Shown here: in pieces, positions 18,894 to 26,729 of the stretch | Layout of the letters: each line of letters starts with the position of its first letter | Position numbering within the stretch: position 1 is the first letter of the stretch | Source of the DNA: Actinomycetospora sp. TBRC 11914 | Lineage (GTDB): Bacteria > Actinomycetota > Actinomycetes > Mycobacteriales > Pseudonocardiaceae | Direction: 5' to 3' | Length of the DNA stretch: 64,000 nt | NCBI RefSeq assembly: GCF_012933465.1 | Contig: NZ_JABBND010000014.1 | Location: forward strand, 62,001-126,000 | Position numbers and translations under genes: made by a program | Notes under the pieces: generated by a model | The model's database searches: none | What the model saw: only the letters and a program-made list of their open reading frames with translations | Told to the model about the DNA's origin: nothing

Positions 18894-20000
18894 TCAGCCG
18901 AAGCGCTGCAGGGCGTGGGTGAAGGCCCAGTCGCCCTGGTCGATGCCGCTGCAGTCGTCCTGCTCCTCGTCGGCCCCGGCGCACCCGCCGTTGTCGCGCA
19001 GCAGCGACCACTCCCCGACGAAGCCGTAGCCGGCCCTCTCGGCCCCGGCGACCACCGCCTGCGCGTCGGCCACGGTCGTCGTGGCGTCGGTGTCGTTGCG
19101 GCCCACCATCAGCGTGACCCCGACGCGGGCGGCGACGTCGGCGGGCTCGCTGCCCGGCCACATCGCCTGGAGCGTGCGCGTGGAGGCGGCCGCGGCGCCG
19201 AGCATCGCCGCCGACCACGAGCCCCCCGCGGGGAAGTTCATGACCATGAGGTTGACCCGCGCGGCCACGCCGGCGTCGGACACCGCGCGCACCAGGTCCT
19301 TCGCGGTGCCGGTCATGCCGGTCGCGGCGTCCTGGACCTGGACGGTCAGCGTCACCCGCGTGCCGCGCTCGTGCTGCAGCAGCGCCAGCGCGTCGGCGAT
19401 GCGCGACACCGACACCGCCCGTCCCGTGTCGGTCTCGACGTCGACGTCGAGATGGTCGGTCCCGACGGCGTCCAGCGCCTTGCCGTAGGCGGTCGCGAGG
19501 GACCGGGCATCGGGGCAGCGGGTCTCGAGGTAGGTCCCGACGGCGCCGCCGGACGACACCGTCGGCGTCCCCCCGCGGGCCTTCAGCGCCGCGACCGTGC
19601 GCCGCACCGCCGGGTCGTCCACCGGGGTCGTCCCGCCCCACGTCGGCGTGCAGGTGGCGCCCGCGAGCACGAAGGCGAGGACGACGTCGCGCTGCCCCGA
19701 CTCCGCGGCGAGGGTGCCCAGGTCGGGCAGGGGCGGCGTCGTCAGGTCGACGTATGGGGCGACCCGCACCGTCGGCAGCGGTCCGTCCGGGGCGCGGGCC
19801 CCGGACCGGGCCGGCGTGGTCGTCGTCGTGTCCGGGGGCTCGGTGCTGGTCTGCGCGGCCGGCGCCGCGGTCGCGGCGGGCGCGCTCTGGGCGGCCGGTG
19901 TGGGGTCGCCCGGGTGCACCGGCGAGGGCAGCACCGAACAGGCGACCAGCAGGATCGTGAGCGCGACCCCGCCGAGGGCCGCGCGGAGCGCGACGCGCAC
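18894..20000 (-). CDS. GH18 chitinase-like lipoprotein
   Basis: A 368-aa secreted lipoprotein: signal peptide with lipobox LVAC (Cys21), then a Thr/Pro/Ala-rich linker to about residue 75, then a TIM-barrel-like domain. The GH18 catalytic signature DxxDxDxE is exact in DHLDVDVE (182-189), with Glu189 the expected proton donor; APYVDLTTPPLP and NLMVMNFP also resemble bacterial GH18 strands. Substrate is not evident; chitin or endogenous peptidoglycan-like glycans are possible. GTG at 20000 lies 10 bp after the stop of the Pro/Ala-rich membrane protein, so both are probably one operon. Confidence 0.8.
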   Translation of the reverse strand: MRVALRAALGGVALTILLVACSVLPSPVHPGDPTPAAQSAPAATAAPAAQTSTEPPDTTTTTPARSGARAPDGPLPTVRVAPYVDLTTPPLPDLGTLAAESGQRDVVLAFVLAGATCTPTWGGTTPVDDPAVRRTVAALKARGGTPTVSSGGAVGTYLETRCPDARSLATAYGKALDAVGTDHLDVDVETDTGRAVSVSRIADALALLQHERGTRVTLTVQVQDAATGMTGTAKDLVRAVSDAGVAARVNLMVMNFPAGGSWSAAMLGAAAASTRTLQAMWPGSEPADVAARVGVTLMVGRNDTDATTTVADAQAVVAGAERAGYGFVGEWSLLRDNGGCAGADEEQDDCSGIDQGDWAFTHALQRFG

Positions 20001-20010
20001 TAGGCCTCGC

Positions 20011-21009
20011 TCACGTCGCGATCGTCTTCGGCTGCGCCTGCTGCGCCCCGGTGCCCGTGGTCGTGCCTCCCTGACCCGGGGTGCCGTTCGTGTTCGTGCC
20101 CGTCTTCGTGTCGTTCTTCGGGGTGGGCGTGGCGGGGGCGGCGGGCGCCGCGGGGGCGGCCGGGGCCGGGACGACCGGGGCGACCGGGGCGACCGGCGCG
20201 GGCACGACGACGGGGGCCGGCGGCGCCACCACCGGCGGGGCGACCTTCTTCGGGACGGCGCGCGGGGTGGTCTTCTTCGCGGCCGTGGCGGGGGTCTTCT
20301 TCTTCGTCGTGACCTCGGCCGGCTGCACGGTCGCCGGCGCGACGACGGGCGTGGGGGTGATCACGGGGCTCGCCGGGGCCAGCGAGGCCCCGGACGCGAC
20401 CGGGACGGCGGTGGCGGGCCCGCTGGAGCCGGCGAGCGCGCCGGTGACCACGACGCCGACGTAGCCGGCGGCGAGGGCCGCGGCGGCCGCGGCGACGCCC
20501 TTGAACCGGCGCGCGCGCCGACCGCTGCCGTCGACGAACACCGGGCCGGAGCGGGACCGGCTGCCGGGCGAGCTGGGGATGAGGGTCGTGGTGGCGCGGG
20601 CGGCGATGTCGTCCGGGGCGCTGCGCCGCGCGGCGTCGTCCTCGTCGGCGGGGGCGACGACCGGAGCCGGCGCGACGGGGCCGGTCCGGGCGAGGGGAAG
20701 CGCCGCCGGCCCGACCCGGGCGGGCACGACGGGTCCGGGCGCGGTCCACGGGCGGGCGGTCGGCAGCGGGTGGGAGTGCTCCTCGCGCCGGGCCGGGACG
20801 GTGACGTCGGCCGGCACGTCGGCGATGCGGGGGAAGGGCGGCGGCGTCGCAGTGCGCGGCGACGGGATCACGACGTCCGTGCCCGGCGCGCCGTAGGTCC
20901 AGAGGGAGGCCGCGCGGGCCGACGACGAGGCGATGCTCGACGTCCGGGCGGCCGAGTCGACGGTCGCGTCGCGGAGCGTGACCCCGTCCGGTGTCCGGTG
21001 GTTTCCCAT
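20011..21009 (-). CDS. Pro/Ala-rich single-pass membrane protein, unknown function
   Basis: A 332-aa protein with no recognised catalytic domain. Residues 1-165 are polar and Pro-rich with basic stretches just before the membrane (SGRRARRFKG); residues about 168-190 form one transmembrane helix (VAAAAAALAAGYVGVVVTGA); the remaining ~140 residues are an outward low-complexity tail made of PVVAPAP, KKKTPATAAKKTTP and TNTNGTPGQGGT stretches. This topology suggests a wall-spanning or anti-sigma-like scaffold, but no function is claimed. ATG at 21009 follows GAGGACGAG. Probably co-transcribed with the GH18-like lipoprotein downstream. Confidence 0.75.
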   Translation of the reverse strand: MGNHRTPDGVTLRDATVDSAARTSSIASSSARAASLWTYGAPGTDVVIPSPRTATPPPFPRIADVPADVTVPARREEHSHPLPTARPWTAPGPVVPARVGPAALPLARTGPVAPAPVVAPADEDDAARRSAPDDIAARATTTLIPSSPGSRSRSGPVFVDGSGRRARRFKGVAAAAAALAAGYVGVVVTGALAGSSGPATAVPVASGASLAPASPVITPTPVVAPATVQPAEVTTKKKTPATAAKKTTPRAVPKKVAPPVVAPPAPVVVPAPVAPVAPVVPAPAAPAAPAAPATPTPKNDTKTGTNTNGTPGQGGTTTGTGAQQAQPKTIAT

Positions 21010-21172
21010 CTCGTCCTCGTCGTCCGTTTCTCGGTCCCGACGCCCGGATCGGGCATCACCCGTCCGATCCATCGCCGGACGGGGAGCGACCGTTACCGCC
21101 CGGTGATGTGGATTGCACCGCGCGGAGTGGGGGTGTGGTCGGAGTGGGCCGGAGCGGGTCCGGAGACGACGA

Positions 21173-21200
21173 AGGCCCCGGTCCGATCGGACCGGGGCCT
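21173..21200. terminator. Terminator downstream of tRNA-Pro
   Basis: A perfect 28-bp palindrome, AGGCCCCGGTCCGATC and its complement, begins 3 bp beyond the tRNA 3' end. It can fold into a 12-bp stem with a GATC loop. Confidence 0.85.
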
Positions 21201-21202
21201 CG

Positions 21203-21279
21203 TGGTCGGGGTGGCGGGATTCGAACCCACGGCCTCCTCGTCCCGAACGAGGCGCGCTACCAAGCTGCGCCACACCCCG
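21203..21279 (-). tRNA. tRNA-Pro (CGG anticodon)
   Basis: Cloverleaf read on the minus strand: acceptor CGGGGTG pairs with CACCCCG, D arm GCGC/GCGC, anticodon stem CCTCG/CGAGG with loop TTCGGGA (anticodon CGG, reading CCG), and T arm GTGGG-TTCGAAT-CCCGC. Discriminator A at 21206 and CCA is encoded at 21205-21203. Total 77 nt with CCA. A strong terminator follows at once. Confidence 0.95.
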
Positions 21280-21315
21280 AGCAGTCGAGCGACCTCGCTT
21301 GCTCTGTCGACGAGC

Positions 21316-22383
21316 CTACCTGGTGGTCCCGGCGGCACTGGACGGGGGCCGGGGGGTGGCGGAGGCGCCGGCCCCGGCGCCCACGCCCGCCGTCGTGACC
21401 TCCCGGGGCACCAGCTCGAGCAGGCTCGCCTCCGGGCGGCACCCGAAGCGGACCGGGGCGTACGGGGAGGTCCCGAGCCCGGCCGAGACGTGCAGCCGCA
21501 TGTGGGAGCCCCACCGCGAGGCGCCCCGGGCCCGCGACCGGTCGACACCGCAGTTGGTGACGAGGGCGCCGTAGCCCGGGATGCGGAGCTGGCCGCCGTG
21601 GGTGTGGCCGGCCAGCACGAGGTCGTACCCGTCGGCCGCGAAGCCGTCGAGCACCCGCGGCTCGGGGGAGTGGGTCAGGCCCAGCCGCAGGGCGGGCGCG
21701 GTGTCGGGGCCGCCGGCCGAGCGGCCGCCGTCGTCGGGGGCGGCGTCGGGGTCGGCCGGACCGGCGATGCGGTCGTAGTCGTCGTGACCGATGTGCGGGT
21801 CGTCCACGCCCGCGACCGCGATCCGCTGGCCCGCGACCGTCAGCTCGAGCCGGGTGTGCGTGGCGTCGAGCCAGCCCCGTTCGACGAACGCCGCCCGCAG
21901 GTCCCGCCACGGCAGCTCGGGGCCGAGGATCCGGTGCTGCGGGCGGAACAGGTAGTTGGCCGGGTTCTTCGGCTTCGGGCCGTGGTAGTCGTTGCTGCCG
22001 AAGACGAACACGCCCGGACGGTCGAGCAGCCGCCCCAGCGCCTGCAGCACGACCGGCACGGCCCGCGGGTGGGAGAGGTTGTCGCCGGTGTCGACGACCA
22101 GGTCGGGCTCCAGCTCGGCCAGCCCGGCGACGAAGCGTTCCTCGGCGCGCTGCCCGGGCCGCAGGTGCAGATCCGAGACGTGCAGCACCCGCAGCGGGCG
22201 GGAGCCGGGGGAGAGCACCGGCAGCGTGACGCGGCGCAGCGCGAACCAGTGGCGCTCGACGACGGACGCGTAGCCCACCCCGAGCGCGCCGGCGGCGGCT
22301 CCCGTGACGGCCGCCCGCGTGAGACCGCGGGCGAGCCGGTGTGCGGTGCTGGGAGTGCCGTCCGCCACCGGCTGATCAGCCAC
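21316..22383 (-). CDS. Metallophosphoesterase, membrane-anchored
   Basis: A 355-aa calcineurin-like phosphoesterase. Metal-binding motifs appear in order: HVSDLHL (DxH), DTGDN (GDxx), FGSNDYH (GN[HD]-like) , LTHSPE and LAGHTHGGQ (GHxH). A hydrophobic segment at residues 28-42 (AAVTGAAAGALGVGYAS) may anchor it, as in the YaeI/YkuE group that acts on membrane or wall substrates. GTG at 22383 has a perfect AGGAGGT ribosome site and overlaps the penicillin-binding protein end by 8 nt. The same pair occurs in M. tuberculosis (Rv3683 beside ponA2). Confidence 0.9.
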   Translation of the reverse strand: MADQPVADGTPSTAHRLARGLTRAAVTGAAAGALGVGYASVVERHWFALRRVTLPVLSPGSRPLRVLHVSDLHLRPGQRAEERFVAGLAELEPDLVVDTGDNLSHPRAVPVVLQALGRLLDRPGVFVFGSNDYHGPKPKNPANYLFRPQHRILGPELPWRDLRAAFVERGWLDATHTRLELTVAGQRIAVAGVDDPHIGHDDYDRIAGPADPDAAPDDGGRSAGGPDTAPALRLGLTHSPEPRVLDGFAADGYDLVLAGHTHGGQLRIPGYGALVTNCGVDRSRARGASRWGSHMRLHVSAGLGTSPYAPVRFGCRPEASLLELVPREVTTAGVGAGAGASATPRPPSSAAGTTR

Positions 22384-24799
22384 CGGTACCTCCTGGTCCC
22401 ACCGTCGCGGGTGCCGGAGCGGTCGCCGGGGTCGCCACGGCACCCGGTGGCGGGGGCGGCGCGGCGACCGTGCCGCTCGCGACCTGCAGGGTGACCACCT
22501 GGTCGGGCAGCGCGGACCCGCGCGGGGACTGCCCGACCACGGTACCGGCGGCGGCGCGGTTGTTCACGGTCGTCCGGGCGACCGCGAAGCCCGCGTCCTG
22601 CAGGCGTTCCTGCGCGTCGTCGGCCTGGCGCCCGACGACGTCCGGGATCTGCTCGTTCGTCCCGCCGGCGACGTAGCGCGGGTCGGTGGGGGGCAGCGGC
22701 TGCGCCGGGGTGGCCGCGAGCAGCGGCATCATCGTCTTGTACCAGGTCCGGGCCGGCGTCTTCCCACCGAAGATGTTGCCGCTGCCGCACGGGAACGGGG
22801 GCGAGTCCCCGCCGCCGTCGCAGAGCGGGCGCGGCGACGACGAGTCGTCGAAGGTGATCACGGCACCGGCGATGCCGGGCGTGAACCCGAGGAAGGCCGC
22901 GGACTTGTTCTGCTGGGTGGTGCCGGTCTTGGCCGCCAACGGGCGGTTCCAGCCGTTCTCGCCGGCCGCGGCCGCGGAGGTTCCGCCGGGCTGGTCGTCC
23001 TTGGACATCCCCGTCATCAGCGTGTCGGCCAGCGTGGGCGGCACGACCTGCTCGCAGGGCTGCTCGGTGAACGGGACGGCGTTCCCCGACGCGTCGGTGA
23101 TGCCGAGGACCGGCGTCGGCGGGCACCACCGCCCGCGGGAGGCCAGCGTGGCGCCGACGTTGGAGAGCTCGAGGACGCTGGTGGGGGTGACGCCCAGGGT
23201 GAACGACCCCTGGTTCTGCTCCTTGGCGATCTCGGCGATCGACTTGCCGCCCGCGCCCTGCGGCTCGGCGAGCGAGCGCATGCCCAGCTTCACCGCCATG
23301 TCCACCACGGGGGCGACCCCGGTGTACTCCATGAGCTTGACGAAGCCGGTGTTCGGCGACTGCGCGAGCGCGTCGGTCATCGAGAGCACCGGGGCGTAGG
23401 ACCCGGCGTTGCGGACGGGGAACGGGTTGCCCGAGCCGTCCCGGTAGATCGGCGACGCGTACCCGTCGGGCGGGATCTGCATCTGGTAGTCGATCCCGAG
23501 GCCCTTGTCGAGGGCGGTCGCGGCCGTGAAGACCTTGTAGACCGAGCCCGCGCCGAGGTTCACCGGCTCCCAGGGGAGCCCGTAGCTGGTCTCCAGGGCC
23601 GACCCGTCGACGCCGAACACCCGGTTCGACCCCATGGCGAGCACCTCGTGGCGGTCCGCGCCGGGCGACACCGCCGCCATGACGTCCGCGACGTTGCGCT
23701 GCCGCGCGGGGACCTCGTCGCGCAGGGCGGTGGACATCGCGGTCAGCGCGGTGCGGTCCAGGGTGGTGCGGATGGTGTAGCCGGCCCGGTCGAGCTGCTC
23801 GGCCGAGATGCCGGCCTGGCCCAGGTAGTCGACGACGTACTTGCAGAAGAACGCCGCGTCGCCCGCCCCGATGCAGCCGTTCGCGGGGGTGGCGAGGGGG
23901 GTGACGACGCCGAGGGGACTCGCCGCCGCCTCCTGCGCCTGGGCCTGGGTGATCATGCCCTGGACGGCCATCTGGTTGATGACCTCGTTGCGGCGGCCGG
24001 CCGCCGCCTGCGGGTGCGCCACCGGGTCGAACGCCGCGGTCGACTGCACCATCCCGGCGAGCAGCGCCGCCTGCGGGATCGTGAGGCGGTCCGGGGTGGT
24101 GTTGAAGTAGGTGCGGGACGCGGCCCCGACGCCGTACGAGTTGTTCCCGAGGAAGACGATGTTGAGGTAGCGCTGGAGGATCTCGTCCTTGGCCTCCTCC
24201 TTGGTGCGCCCGACGGCGAGCTCGCGCTCGAGCTGCAGGGCGACGCGGACCTCGCGCAGCTTGCGGGCGTAGGTCGCCTCGGTGGCCTTGAGCCGCTCGG
24301 ACGGCGTCCGCGCGGTGACGTAGAGCTGGTAGTTCTTGATGTACTGCTGGGTCAGGGTGGAGGCGCCCTGCTGGGTGGAGCCGGCGCTCTGGTTCGTCAC
24401 GAGCGCGCGCAGCGTCCCGGTCCAGTCCACGCCCTCGTGCTCGTAGAAGCGGCGGTCCTCGATCGCGACGATCGCCGCCTTCATCGTCGGCGCGATCTGG
24501 TCGGCCGGGGTCGGCTGGCGGTTCTGGTCGTACAGGTAGGCCAGCGGGGCGCCCGCCCGGTCGGTGACCGTGGTGACCAGCGGGAGCTGCCCCGCCGCCA
24601 GGTCGCTCGAGGTGGCGCTCACGGTGTCGCTCGCGTCGTTGCTCACCAGGCCGACCCCGCCGATCAGCGGGAACGACACCCCGGCCAGGAGCAGGCCCGC
24701 GACCAGGCACAGGCCCAGCAGCCGCGCGGCGGGGCCGAACCGCCGGCGACGGTCGTCGGTGCCGGTCGCGTCGCCGGTCCGGTCCGTTCCCCCAGTCAT
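22376..24799 (-). CDS. ponA2: Bifunctional penicillin-binding protein with PASTA domain (PonA2-like)
   Basis: Peptidoglycan glycosyltransferase and transpeptidase, 807 aa. A transmembrane helix lies at about residues 24-48; the glycosyltransferase domain shows the catalytic Glu114 in EDRRFYEHEG and GASTLTQQYIKN; the transpeptidase domain has Ser419 in GSVYK, SPNTGF (SxN) and AAKTGTTQ (KTG). One PASTA domain covers about 718-776 (IPDVVGRQADDAQERL onwards), then a Pro/Ala tail. Class A with C-terminal PASTA next to whiB4 is the actinobacterial PonA2 arrangement. ATG at 24799; divergent from whiB4. Confidence 0.94.
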   Translation of the reverse strand: MTGGTDRTGDATGTDDRRRRFGPAARLLGLCLVAGLLLAGVSFPLIGGVGLVSNDASDTVSATSSDLAAGQLPLVTTVTDRAGAPLAYLYDQNRQPTPADQIAPTMKAAIVAIEDRRFYEHEGVDWTGTLRALVTNQSAGSTQQGASTLTQQYIKNYQLYVTARTPSERLKATEATYARKLREVRVALQLERELAVGRTKEEAKDEILQRYLNIVFLGNNSYGVGAASRTYFNTTPDRLTIPQAALLAGMVQSTAAFDPVAHPQAAAGRRNEVINQMAVQGMITQAQAQEAAASPLGVVTPLATPANGCIGAGDAAFFCKYVVDYLGQAGISAEQLDRAGYTIRTTLDRTALTAMSTALRDEVPARQRNVADVMAAVSPGADRHEVLAMGSNRVFGVDGSALETSYGLPWEPVNLGAGSVYKVFTAATALDKGLGIDYQMQIPPDGYASPIYRDGSGNPFPVRNAGSYAPVLSMTDALAQSPNTGFVKLMEYTGVAPVVDMAVKLGMRSLAEPQGAGGKSIAEIAKEQNQGSFTLGVTPTSVLELSNVGATLASRGRWCPPTPVLGITDASGNAVPFTEQPCEQVVPPTLADTLMTGMSKDDQPGGTSAAAAGENGWNRPLAAKTGTTQQNKSAAFLGFTPGIAGAVITFDDSSSPRPLCDGGGDSPPFPCGSGNIFGGKTPARTWYKTMMPLLAATPAQPLPPTDPRYVAGGTNEQIPDVVGRQADDAQERLQDAGFAVARTTVNNRAAAGTVVGQSPRGSALPDQVVTLQVASGTVAAPPPPPGAVATPATAPAPATVGPGGTGG

Positions 24800-24929
24800 C
24801 GCCGTCAGGTTACTGGCCCGCCGTGAGGTTCATGCTCGTGTCGTCCCCATCGGCCGGATCGGACCGCCCGTCGCAGATCTCCAGATGACGGATCCGTTTC
24901 GGCTCTTTCTCGGTGGAACCGTCCGCTCC

Positions 24930-24935
24930 TAGAGT
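24930..24935 (+). promoter_or_regulatory. Possible -10 of whiB4
   Basis: TAGAGT at 24930-24935 in the 258-bp divergent gap between ponA2 and whiB4 would leave a 5' UTR of about 115 nt. No -35 is convincing. The rest of this gap shows no other recognisable signal. Confidence 0.35.
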
Positions 24936-25057
24936 GCGTCGAACCCCGTGAACGGGCGGGACGCGCGGTCGAGCAGGGCCGGGCGTGCCGGGGGTCGCGC
25001 ACCGGCGGGGCGGGCGCGGTCCCCGGGAGCCATGGGGCCACACGAGGGCGGGATGAC

Positions 25058-25477
25058 GTGAACGACGATTCGGGACGGACGACGGCCACGCGGAACTGGC
25101 GTCGCGACGCGCGCTGCCGCGACGAGGACCCCGACACCCTCTTCGTCCAGGGGGCGCGGCAGCGGGACGTGCGCGAGGTCTGCAAGGCGTGCCCGGTGCG
25201 CACCGAGTGCCTGGCGCACGCGCTGGACAACCGCATCCGCTTCGGGGTGTGGGGCGGCATGACCGAGCGGGAGCGGCGGGCGCTGCTCAAGCGACGGCCG
25301 GACGTCGTGTCCTGGGCCGCGCTGCTCGAGGCCGCCCGCCGCGCGGCCCTGCGTCCCCAGCAGCCGACTGCGCCGGCGTCGGCTCCGGCTCCGCGCCGTC
25401 GGGCGTCGTCGGGCGAGCAGGGCCCCCCGGCGGGCGGGTCGGGCCCGCGTGGGGCGAACGACCGCCGCGTGGGCTGA
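25058..25477 (+). CDS. whiB4: WhiB-family iron-sulfur regulator (WhiB4-like)
   Basis: A 139-aa redox-sensing regulator binding a [4Fe-4S] cluster through Cys20, Cys42, Cys45 and Cys51 (DARCRDED, VREVCKACPVRTEC). The GVWGG turn (63-67) and the basic RERRALLKRR patch follow, used for sigma-factor and DNA contact in the family. The C-terminal ~50 residues are disordered (PTAPASAPAPRRR). GTG at 25058 was chosen since MNDDSGRTTATRNWRRDARC matches the family N-terminus. Neighbourhood with ponA2 and the Get3-like ATPases matches WhiB4 of M. tuberculosis, an oxidative-stress regulator. Confidence 0.92.
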   Translation: MNDDSGRTTATRNWRRDARCRDEDPDTLFVQGARQRDVREVCKACPVRTECLAHALDNRIRFGVWGGMTERERRALLKRRPDVVSWAALLEAARRAALRPQQPTAPASAPAPRRRASSGEQGPPAGGSGPRGANDRRVG

Positions 25478-25510
25478 GCGCGCCGCGTCGGGCCGGATCA
25501 CGGGTGGATC

Positions 25511-25944
25511 TGCGCGCGGCGCCCACACCTGGCCGGTGACGGCGCTGTATCGCGGCGGAACCTGCGCGCGGCGCACACACCTGGCCGGAGACGGCGCTGG
25601 GTCGCGGCGGAACCTGCGCGCGGCGCACACACTCGGCCGGTGACGGCGCTAGGCCGTCGCGGAACCTGCGCGCGGCGCACACACTCGGCCGGAGACGGCG
25701 CTGGGTCGCGGCAGAACCTGCGCGCGGCGCACACACCTGGCCGGAGACGGCGCTGTATCGCGGCGGAACCTGCGCGCGGCGCACACACTCGGCTGGAGAC
25801 GGCGCTGGGTCGCGGCGGAACCTGCGCGCGGCGCACACACTCGACCGGAGACGGCGCTGGGTCGCGGCGGAACTCGCGCGCGGCGCACACACCTGGCCGG
25901 TGACGGCGCTGGGCCGTCGCGGAACCTGCGCGCGGCGCACACGG
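25511..25944 (+). repeat. Tandem array of 52-bp repeats (8 full copies plus partial)
   Basis: Copies begin at 25511, 25563, 25615, 25667, 25719, 25771, 25823, 25875 and a partial at 25927, with no length variation. Each starts with the 13-bp palindrome TGCGC-GCG-GCGCA (C for T in copy 8), followed by CACAC, GGCCGG, GACGGCGCT and CGGAACC. Copies differ at a few shared positions (CTGG or TCGG, GTATC or GGGTC, CCGTCG), in mosaic combinations. The period is close to five helical turns. Confidence 0.93.
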
Positions 25945-25969
25945 CCGCGTTCGGGGCGCGCCCGAGGTC

Positions 25970-26460
25970 GGGGAGTGCCTGCGCCGGCGGATGATCCGGT
26001 CGGTGGGTGGTCGCCGCGCGGGCGAGGCGTGCGTGGTGCCTGCTCCGTGCGGGGACCGGTGACGGCCTCCGGAAGATCAGGGAGTGCGTGCACGGCGGTC
26101 GGAGATCCGGACGCAGTGTGGCGACTCCCTCGTGCTGGCGCGGGCGGAACGTCCGGCGGCTGCCCGCGCGGCTGAGGCGCTGACGACACGGCGGGTGCCG
26201 GCCACGGATGTGCGTCGGCCCGGTCGCGCGGCCGGCCGGGTCGGGGTGACTCCTCGTCACGGGGACCGGTGGCTCCCGCGGCGGAGGCGCCGACGACGGC
26301 ACGGCGGGTGCGGGCCGAGGGTGTGCGTCGCCCCGGTCGCGTCGCTGGTCAGGTCGGGGTGCTGGTCGCCACGGGGACGGTGGTGGCTGTCCTGCCGAAG
26401 ATCAGGGAGTGCCTGCACGCCGGATGGAGATCCGGACGGCGCGTGGTGACTCACTCGGCC
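25970..26460. repeat. Degenerate longer direct repeats inside the island
   Basis: GATCAGGGAGTGC with flanks recurs at about 26076 and 26400, and a diverged form near 25975. A block beginning GAGGCGC recurs at 26174 and 26284 (110 bp apart) and shares ACGGCGGGTG, GTGCGTCG, CCGGTCGCG and GTCGGGGTG. The copies are too diverged for a clean unit. Confidence 0.6.
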
Positions 26461-26541
26461 GGCGCCGGCGGTCGGTCGGTCGACGCCGGAGTCGGCGCTC
26501 CCCCACAGCGGGCCGCCGACGAGGGTGGGTTCGCCGAGATC

Positions 26542-26729
26542 GTGTGCGGCGCGCGTCGGTCCGCACTGACCCCGACCCGCGACAGCCTCGGGTGTGTGCG
26601 TCGTGCGTCGGTGTGGGCAGGGCCGTCGGCCTACTCGGCGGGACTGTGTGCGGCGCGCGTCGGTGTGGACGGACCCAGACCCCGAACCGGCCCGAGAGTG
26701 TGCGCCACGCGCAGGTCGGCGCCGGCCCC
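26542..26729 (-). repeat. Inverted, diverged array of the 52-bp repeat
   Basis: GTGTGCG starts units at 26542, 26594, 26646 and 26698, again exactly 52 bp apart. The fourth (GTGTGCGCCACGCGCAGGT) is nearly the reverse complement of the first array's palindrome block, showing that it is the same family in opposite orientation. It runs up to the stop codon of the ATPase gene. Confidence 0.8.

Larger units (their letters stand above)
25478..26729. other. Gene-free repeat island between whiB4 and the ATPase genes
   Basis: About 1.25 kb with no supportable gene, striking in a region where genes usually overlap. It contains a forward array of 52-bp repeats (25511-25944), a middle part with degenerate longer repeats (25945-26541) and an inverted, decayed array of the same 52-bp period (26542-26729). 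Long open frames cross it on both strands, but 52 is not a multiple of 3, so each copy is read in a new frame and no frame can be conserved. Confidence 0.8.

Noticed and set aside
21203-21279. Integration of a mobile element at tRNA-Pro
   Set aside because: The tRNA is intact, followed at once by its terminator, with no integrase or duplicated 3' end.
25511-25944. CRISPR array
   Set aside because: Units are contiguous 52-bp copies without unique spacers and no cas genes are nearby.
25498-26302. Repeat-protein genes across the 52-bp arrays
   Set aside because: The 52-bp period shifts frame every copy, no ribosome sites or recognisable domains, and frames are open only because of GC content.
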